The notes under the pieces were generated by a model. That model did not search any database, was not told the origin of the DNA, and saw nothing but the letters and a program-made list of their open reading frames with translations. Positions 58,532 to 64,000 of a stretch of DNA of 64,000 nt are shown piece after piece. Source of the stretch: Mucilaginibacter gossypii (GTDB lineage Bacteria; Bacteroidota; Bacteroidia; Sphingobacteriales; Sphingobacteriaceae); contig NZ_FNCG01000007.1 of assembly GCF_900100945.1 (NCBI RefSeq), positions 166,091 to 230,090 on the forward strand, in the 5' to 3' direction. A program made the position numbers and the translations under genes. Every line of letters starts with the position of its first letter. Position 1 is the first letter of the stretch.

Positions 58532-58964
58532 GCGCTGAGTCACGTCGCCTCCAACCTTTATTGTTTGAACAGGGGCATGAACAGGCGCGTTCAAGACCTG
58601 CACTGTAAAGTTTACACCCAATATCGGGAATACAGTAAAGCCCTTCCGACTTCGCGACAGGGCTTTACCCAATCTGTTAAGCATCAATGAATTGTTTATC
58701 TCGCTGCGTTTCTTTTTTACTCACCTACCGGCAATATTGAATTGCAATTTTCTAATTGACTGTAAATGATGTTAATTGGGTCGGCGTGCTTACAAAAGCA
58801 TCGAACCCTTTCATGTTACTGGTATCAAGCTGAATCGCCTTTTATAATGCAAATTTGCGTTGCGATCATAAAATGCACGTATCCAGATTAATGCTTCTTG
58901 TATCCAAATCTTTTATTTGAAAGCAGCGGCTAATTTTAGACCCACTTTGTTTATCTTATTTATC
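58532..58964. other. Intergenic stretch holding a terminator
   Basis: No gene found in 433 bases apart from the hairpin at 58635-58668. The remainder is AT-rich. Confidence 0.45.
58635..58668 (+). terminator. Terminator hairpin after the hydrolase gene
   Basis: GTAAAGCCCT (58635-58644) and AGGGCTTTAC (58659-58668) form a 10-bp stem with a 14-nt loop, about 100 bp after the hydrolase stop. The following T-run is weak. Confidence 0.6.
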
Positions 58965-59816
58965 TCAATTATCACTGATAATAAAACTGCGATCACTGAA
59001 GGCAGGCAGTTTTGATGCAGTTTCATAGAAATATTTTACTTCGTCCCTGTTATCCATTAGCCCTAAACTATAAAGTGCAGGAACGAAATGATCCGGAGTC
59101 GGTGCGGCCAGTTTTCCAAGCTGATGGCTTGTTTCATAATTTATAAAAGACGCCATTTTTCTTTCGTCAATTTGTTTTTTCAGCCAGCGATCGTATTCCG
59201 CTTCCCAACCGAAAGGGGTCATATCGCCTGTTTGAAATTTCTGACGCACTAATGGCAAATTATGAATGAGCGATCCGCTTCCGATGATCAATACCCCTTT
59301 CTCCCGTAAAGATTTTAATTGCTTACCCAATTCATAATGATAAACCGGCTTGGCATAATAATCAATGCTCATTTGAAAAACAGGAATGTTCGCATCAGGA
59401 ATCAGATGCATGAGCATTGGCCATGCACCATGATCCAGCCCCCAGTCGGTTGTTTCGGTAACTGATGGAACAATCTTCGTTATTTCATGTGCAATTTCCG
59501 GCGCTCCATGTGCGTGATATTTTACATCGTAATATTTTTTTGGAAATCCATAATAATCATAGATCTGTTCCTGTTCCCTGGAGATATTTACAAATGTTCC
59601 TCTTGTACACCAATGAGCGGAGACCACAACCACTGCTTTTACATCGTAACGCTGTTGCAGCGTATTGCCTAATTCAAAGAGCGAATTCCAAAAGGGGTTT
59701 TCATCCCTTGACATCGGTATATTCATTGGATTGCCATGTGAAGTAAATAAAACCGGCAGTTTTTTTCCCTGACCAGGCAATCCGTCAGTATATTTTTCAA
59801 ATTCCCGTAGATCCAT
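58965..59816 (-). CDS. ygiD: 4,5-DOPA dioxygenase extradiol-like protein (YgiD type)
   Basis: The 283-residue protein has the LigB-type extradiol dioxygenase marks: LPVLFTSHGNPMNIPM near residue 20, VVVVSAHWCTRG, TDWGLDHGAWPMLMHLIPDA and VLIIGSGSLIHNLP. The histidines in SHGNP, SAHW and LDHGAW are probably the metal ligands. Family members open catechol rings such as DOPA. It is 89 bp from the YceI-like gene on the same strand and may share its promoter. Confidence 0.92.
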   Translation of the reverse strand: MDLREFEKYTDGLPGQGKKLPVLFTSHGNPMNIPMSRDENPFWNSLFELGNTLQQRYDVKAVVVVSAHWCTRGTFVNISREQEQIYDYYGFPKKYYDVKYHAHGAPEIAHEITKIVPSVTETTDWGLDHGAWPMLMHLIPDANIPVFQMSIDYYAKPVYHYELGKQLKSLREKGVLIIGSGSLIHNLPLVRQKFQTGDMTPFGWEAEYDRWLKKQIDERKMASFINYETSHQLGKLAAPTPDHFVPALYSLGLMDNRDEVKYFYETASKLPAFSDRSFIISDN

Positions 59817-59905
59817 CGCATTTAGAGATAAGGGAGCTAAGGCTAATAATTTGAATAAACCTTAGCACTCCATAATTATTGGTTTGATAATAAAATGGAA
59901 AGATC

Positions 59906-60436
59906 TTATTGTTTCACAAATTGAACGTTCGCAATCAATTTCACCTCGTTGCTCACCACGGCACTTGTCGCTTCGCTAAGCAGGCCAAAACTGACATCGA
60001 AATCTTTCCTGTTGATCTTTCCGGTTAACGAAAATCCCATCCGGGTGTTACCCCTTTGATCCTGGTTAATACCACCGAATTCGGCATTAAGTGTGATTTT
60101 CTTGCTTACACCCCGTAAAGTGAAAGTCCCGTGCACTTTATAATTCTCGTCATCTGCCTGCTCTACGCTTTCAGTGACAAACGTTAGTTTGGGATGGTTA
60201 GCTGCATCAAAAAAATCAGCACTATTCAAATGCCCGTCACGTTGTTCATTGAAAGTTGTTATGGAATTTATGTCTGCTGAAAAACTTCCTTTTGCTGTTG
60301 CAAAATTATCGTCCTCTGTTTCCAATGTAGCCTCAAACTTTTTAATATTTCCGGTTACAGTTGAGATCATCAGGTGTTTTACTTTGAATTGAATTTCCGA
60401 ATGCATCGGGTCAATTATCCATTTTGTTGTTGCCAT
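59906..60436 (-). CDS. YceI family protein
   Basis: I choose ATG 60436 (MATTKWIIDPMHSEIQFKVK), the usual start for the family; ATG 60460 would add eight residues. The 176-residue protein has the YceI beta-barrel: HLMISTVTGNIKKFEATLET, SINSITTFNEQRDGHL, FTLRGVSKKITLNAEFGG, and GFSLTGKINRKDFDVSFGLL. YceI proteins bind lipophilic molecules such as isoprenoids. No signal peptide is visible, so it is probably cytoplasmic. It is divergent from an HxlR regulator. Confidence 0.92.
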   Translation of the reverse strand: MATTKWIIDPMHSEIQFKVKHLMISTVTGNIKKFEATLETEDDNFATAKGSFSADINSITTFNEQRDGHLNSADFFDAANHPKLTFVTESVEQADDENYKVHGTFTLRGVSKKITLNAEFGGINQDQRGNTRMGFSLTGKINRKDFDVSFGLLSEATSAVVSNEVKLIANVQFVKQ

Positions 60437-60500
60437 TTTGTTTATCGATTTAAGAATCATTTAGGGTACAAAATTACCTATCTTTGCTAACTAATATATA

Positions 60501-60540
60501 GTAGTTACCTAAAGGGAAGTAGTTACCGTTGGGTAAGTAC
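60501..60540. promoter_or_regulatory. Direct repeats between YceI-like and HxlR genes
   Basis: GTAGTTACC occurs at 60501-60509 and 60519-60527, 18 bp apart, with a related GGGTAAGTACC at 60531-60541 in inverted form. The region lies between the two divergent starts and is a likely HxlR operator. Confidence 0.55.
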
Positions 60541-60556
60541 CAAATAAATTGACATT

Positions 60557-60898
60557 ATGAGCCAAAAGGAAAAAGTTTGCCAGCAAAAACTGATTGTCAC
60601 GAGAGATGCACTGGAGGTGATCCAGGGTAAGTGGCGGATTCCCATTGTTCTTGCCCTGACTTTTGGCGATAAAAGGTTCGGTGAAATACAAAGGGACATT
60701 GTGGATATATCGCCTAAAATGCTGTCACAGGAGTTAAAGTCACTGGAGACCAACAAAATTATCACCAGAACACTTTATGACAGCATGCCGGTTACTGTTG
60801 AGTATTCTTTAACCCCGCTGGGGCATTCCATGAAGAAGCTGTTGGATGAGTTGTTAAACTGGGGCGTCACATTCCGTAAAGAAGTTGTGGGGAGGTAG
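60557..60898 (+). CDS. HxlR family transcriptional regulator
   Basis: The 113-residue protein has the typical core RDALEVIQGKWRIPIVLALT, RFGEIQRDIVDISPKMLSQE and LTPLGHSMKKLLDELLNWG. Cys8 could sense redox. It is divergent from the YceI-like gene, with paired repeats between them, and is probably its regulator. Confidence 0.92.
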   Translation: MSQKEKVCQQKLIVTRDALEVIQGKWRIPIVLALTFGDKRFGEIQRDIVDISPKMLSQELKSLETNKIITRTLYDSMPVTVEYSLTPLGHSMKKLLDELLNWGVTFRKEVVGR

Positions 60899-61362
60899 AA
60901 ATATTGCCGGGGATTTTAAAAAAAGTGAGTCCCGGCACTGATTTTTCAGCAACCGGAACTCGCTTTTTAGTTATTGTTACTGCAATTGTCAGCTGCCTGG
61001 TATTTACCAGATATTCGTATGGGCAATTAGGCTTTAGAATATGATCACTCTGCTAAATTAACGTTAATCAGCTGGTAACAGACTTCTTCATTAGTGTCTT
61101 TAATTAAAGATCGTTGCGCAATGCCCGTATTATTGGCAGTCGATCAGGTGAAACTCTAAAAAAATGGCATAGTACCCGCGCAAAACTGAGTTCTTTTCTG
61201 CAGCATCAATATCTTTGTCTACGCCTAACAGCGCCGAGATTATTCCATCTACTAAGAATGAAACGGCTAGGCATGATCCATAAATCGCATCAGTAAGTCG
61301 GTTACCAACTCGTAAAAATTGCCGGAAATAATTTAATTTAGGCATCACAAGCTACTTGTTAC
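60899..61362. other. Intergenic stretch; no convincing gene
   Basis: Apart from the terminator at 60920-60968, nothing recognisable is present. Short open frames at 61114-61296 and on the minus strand have no family character. Confidence 0.45.
60920..60968 (+). terminator. Terminator of the HxlR gene
   Basis: AAAAAGTGAGTCCCGG (60920-60935) and CCGGAACTCGCTTTTT (60953-60968) form a 16-bp stem with two mismatches, ending in a run of T. It lies 22 bp after the HxlR stop. Confidence 0.7.
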
Positions 61363-62346
61363 ATGTTGTTTACTTTTTCTGCCGGCCCTGATTTCGATTT
61401 TATGACGCATTTCGCCCGGCATATCGGAGAAAAGGTGGAAAATGGTCTGCTGAATATTCCAGATAGCCTCGGGCAGGGATATATACGCAAAATATCCTTC
61501 GGGCCGGACTTCAAGATTACCTTGCATAGTTATACATTAAAAGAAGAACTGGTTATCAAACGTAAAAATGGCGGAACAGGACATGACCTGCTGACCGTCT
61601 TTTTTTACAATAATGAACAAGTACTTGAGATCGCTTTCGACGATAAGCCTCAGGTGCGTTTTTCGCAACGTGATGATTCTGCTATTCAGGTGACTTCCAA
61701 TGACCTTAGTTCCACCATCCGTTTTCCCGCGCACCATGTTGTTCATTATGTGGTGGTTGCTATCAAGCCGCCTTATTTGAAATCATTGCTTGCCTTGCAG
61801 CAGCCTAAAGCCATTTTTGATACTATCACAGGCCAGGGCAATTCCTTCCTTTTTTTTGAAAGCATGACTGGTGAGACTAAACAAATACTCAAAAACATTG
61901 CAGCCGTTAACGTGAATGAACCTTTGGGCCATTTCTCCATGCACATCAAAGTACAGGAATTACTGTATCTGCTTTTCCACCAGTTGTCGGCACGTGAAAG
62001 TAACACTCACCTCAGTATTAACAGCGTCGATGCCGAACGGCTGTTACATATCCGTAATGAAGTGATCAGTGATCTGAGCGTACCGCCTATCTTGAGCGAA
62101 CTTTCGCAAATCGCGATGATGAGCGAAACTAAACTCAAGCAATTGTTCAAGCAAACCTTCGGCAGCACTATCTACAATTACTTTCAGCAGGCGCGGATGG
62201 AAGAAGCCGCTTTCCTGTTAAAACAGGGAACACATTCGGTTGCCGAGGTGGGCTATGAACTTGGATTTACCAATCTCAGTCACTTTAGCCGGCTGTTTGA
62301 AAAGTACTATGGCCTCAACCCCAAAAAATACTCTTACCTGTCTTAG
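61363..62346 (+). CDS. AraC family transcriptional regulator
   Basis: The 327-residue protein has an unusual ligand region rich in strands (FKITLHSYTLKEELVIKRKN; VLEIAFDDKPQVRFSQRDDS) and a C-terminal AraC domain (LSELSQIAMMSETKLKQLFK; EVGYELGFTNLSHFSRLFEK). It is 95 bp upstream of the ene-reductase gene in the same direction and probably controls it, together with the NmrA-like gene. Confidence 0.9.
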   Translation: MLFTFSAGPDFDFMTHFARHIGEKVENGLLNIPDSLGQGYIRKISFGPDFKITLHSYTLKEELVIKRKNGGTGHDLLTVFFYNNEQVLEIAFDDKPQVRFSQRDDSAIQVTSNDLSSTIRFPAHHVVHYVVVAIKPPYLKSLLALQQPKAIFDTITGQGNSFLFFESMTGETKQILKNIAAVNVNEPLGHFSMHIKVQELLYLLFHQLSARESNTHLSINSVDAERLLHIRNEVISDLSVPPILSELSQIAMMSETKLKQLFKQTFGSTIYNYFQQARMEEAAFLLKQGTHSVAEVGYELGFTNLSHFSRLFEKYYGLNPKKYSYLS

Positions 62347-62441
62347 CTCCGTCGCATCGGACTATTTTAATGTCATATCGCGCTATTTTACGCTACTAAA
62401 TCGGGGCAATTTTGTGATGTCAATCAAAACAGACATTCAAA

Positions 62442-63512
62442 ATGAAAAAGATATTTGAACCATTTAGTAAAGGCACATTACAATTAAAAAACCACGTAGT
62501 GATGGCTCCTATGACCCGTAGCCGGGCCATAAACAATATCCCCAATAATCTGATGGCAACTTATTACGGGCAACGCTCCGGTGCTGGGTTGATCATTACC
62601 GAAGGTACCGCACCAACACCGGAAGCTTTAGGATACCCGCGAATCCCCGGCATTTTTTCTGTAGCCCAAATTCAAGCCTGGCAAGCAGTGACCAAAGCTG
62701 TACACGATGGCGGATCAAAAATATTCCTGCAACTGATGCATACGGGCCGCATCGCTCATTCTGCAAATTTGCCAGAAGGATATCAGCCGGTAGGCCTATC
62801 AGACATCCCTGCAGCCGGTGAGATTTTTACTGACAGCCTGGGCATGCAGCCACATTCTGTACCTGTTGCTTTGAACCAACAAGGCATCAAGCGGGTGATC
62901 GAAGGTTTTGTAAAAGCTGCCAAAAACGCCATTACAGCTGGCTTTGACGGCGTGGAACTGCATGGTGCCAACGGCTATTTATTGGAACAATCCCTGAATC
63001 CACAGGTCAATAACCGAAATGATGATTACGGAGGATCTATTATTAACCGCAGCCGGTTAACGCTGGAAGTGGCTCAAAAGATTGCCGACGCTATTGGCAG
63101 CGAGAAAGTTGGTCTGCGCATCTCGCCCTATTCAACCCTAAGTGATATGCCGGTTTATGACGAAAGTGAGGTTCATGACACCTACGTTTACCTGGCCAAA
63201 GAGCTAAACCGCATCGATATAGCTTACCTGCATATCTCGGACAATCCTACAATCCCGATTAAAACTCATGAGGAAATACGGAAGGCATTCAATAACACGC
63301 TGATCTATTGCAATGGATTAACGGCAGACACTGCAGAGGAAAAATTACAGAACGGCTCGGCTGATTTAATAGCTTTTGGTCGCAGTTTTTTGGCTAACCC
63401 GGATTTTATCGAAAGGGTTGCGCAAAACGCAACCCTGAATGAAGTTGATTATGCGACACTTTACACTCCCGGTGAACAAGGCTACACCGATTATCAAACT
63501 TTGAAATCGTAA
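62442..63512 (+). CDS. nemA: Alkene reductase, Old Yellow Enzyme family
   Basis: The 356-residue protein has the OYE barrel marks: LKNHVVMAPMTRSRAIN near the N-terminus, LQLMHTGRIAHSANLP, a central FDGVELHGANGYLLEQSLNP with the active-site His/Asn region, and ADLIAFGRSFLANPDFIERV at the FMN phosphate site. These flavoproteins use NADPH to reduce activated double bonds, nitroesters and quinones. It is followed 22 bp later by the NmrA-like gene, so the two form one operon. Confidence 0.93.
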   Translation: MKKIFEPFSKGTLQLKNHVVMAPMTRSRAINNIPNNLMATYYGQRSGAGLIITEGTAPTPEALGYPRIPGIFSVAQIQAWQAVTKAVHDGGSKIFLQLMHTGRIAHSANLPEGYQPVGLSDIPAAGEIFTDSLGMQPHSVPVALNQQGIKRVIEGFVKAAKNAITAGFDGVELHGANGYLLEQSLNPQVNNRNDDYGGSIINRSRLTLEVAQKIADAIGSEKVGLRISPYSTLSDMPVYDESEVHDTYVYLAKELNRIDIAYLHISDNPTIPIKTHEEIRKAFNNTLIYCNGLTADTAEEKLQNGSADLIAFGRSFLANPDFIERVAQNATLNEVDYATLYTPGEQGYTDYQTLKS

Positions 63513-63534
63513 ACACTCAAAACATAAAACCATT

Positions 63535-64000
63535 ATGAAAATAACTACTACGGGCTCATTAGGAAATGTAGCCAAACCACTTGTACAAAAATTAATAGCG
63601 GCTGGTCATCAAATAACCGTCATCACCACCAAAACAGACCGCAAAGCAGAAATCGAAGCCTTAGGCGCGAAAGCTGCCGTCGGCTCAATCAGCGATCAAG
63701 GTTTTCTGACCGCGGCATTTAAAGATGCAGATGCTGTTTACACCATGCTGCCACCAGCCATGGGGCCGGGCAATATGATCCAAAACATTGCAGATGCAGG
63801 ACAAGCCTACGTAGAAGCTATTGAAGCAGCCGGTGTAAAACGCGTGGTGATGCTCAGCAGCGTCGGTGCCGATGCAAATGAAGGCACCGGACCCGTGCAA
63901 GGCGTACATCGCGTCGAACAGATATTTCAGCACTTAACTGATGTGAACATTACTGTCCTTCGCTCCGGCTTTTTTTTCGTCAACTTTTTCAGGGATATCC
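63535..64000 (+). CDS. NmrA-like NAD(P)H-binding protein (3' partial)
   Basis: The frame starts at ATG 63535 and runs off the window edge. The Rossmann start KITTTGSLGNVAKPLVQKLI, the later DADAVYTMLPPAMGPGN and VKRVVMLSSVGADANEG match NmrA/SDR a5 proteins. At least 155 residues are visible. It is co-transcribed with the ene-reductase and probably serves in the same redox response. Confidence 0.88.
   Translation, partial: MKITTTGSLGNVAKPLVQKLIAAGHQITVITTKTDRKAEIEALGAKAAVGSISDQGFLTAAFKDADAVYTMLPPAMGPGNMIQNIADAGQAYVEAIEAAGVKRVVMLSSVGADANEGTGPVQGVHRVEQIFQHLTDVNITVLRSGFFFVNFFRDI

Noticed and set aside
61114-61296. 60-codon plus-strand open frame
   Set aside because: It lacks family character and has no supporting context.

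Overview
The window looks like a chromosomal segment of a Bacteroidota bacterium of the Sphingobacteriaceae, most like Mucilaginibacter. This is inferred from gene content, not from a marker gene. The supporting features are a SusC/SusD pair, hybrid sensor kinases with AraC output or Reg_prop propellers, very large secreted proteins ending in type A and type B T9SS sorting domains, Bacteroidota-type promoters (TTTG, 19 bp, TAnnTTT) and genes that mostly lack Shine-Dalgarno sequences. No rRNA, tRNA, CRISPR array, prophage or intact transposase was seen.

Layout. 1-10.5 kb: a 5'-truncated hybrid sensor kinase with AraC output, an IS21-like end remnant, an AT-rich DHFR-like/AraC pair, a broken NHL-repeat gene, a large two-propeller hybrid histidine kinase, and the zinc-ribbon fragment of a serine recombinase. 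10.5-24.4 kb: a T9SS surface cluster of two giant proteins (YVTN propellers; FG-GAP propellers with IPT domains) and a lipoprotein whose start overlaps the preceding stop. 24.6-35.8 kb: a minus-strand carbohydrate locus with SusC, SusD, a GntR/LacI-type regulator, an SSS symporter and two six-hairpin glycosidase-like enzymes. Its two promoters carry the same 22-bp putative operator. 35.8-36.3 kb: the coiled-coil and C-terminal fragment of a serine recombinase, complementary to the piece at 9.9 kb.

36.8-54 kb: two copies of an unusual single-polypeptide fusion of a membrane-embedded AraC-type regulator to a MacB/FtsX-type permease. Between them lie an HxlR/NmrA divergent pair, a lipid kinase overlapping a dual-specificity-type phosphatase, and a GC-rich run of tightly packed small genes (exonuclease III-like, DUF1810, cupin, KTSC, several unknown), some of them frameshifted. 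54.6-64 kb: regulator-enzyme pairs for redox or electrophile metabolism: SnoaL-like plus MDR oxidoreductase with HxlR, AraC with an alpha/beta hydrolase, a DOPA-dioxygenase-like protein, YceI with HxlR, and AraC with an ene-reductase and an NmrA-like protein that runs off the right edge.

How the genes work together. The carbohydrate locus probably imports an oligosaccharide (SusCD), cleaves it in the periplasm (two glycosidases) and takes up the product (symporter), with the GntR regulator acting on the shared operators. The T9SS cluster probably builds calcium-dependent surface adhesins. The AraC-permease fusions are the most novel element: a DNA-binding domain fixed to a transporter-like membrane domain suggests direct coupling of permease state to transcription. 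Most small pseudogenes and remnants sit between these blocks and mark past insertions and deletions.
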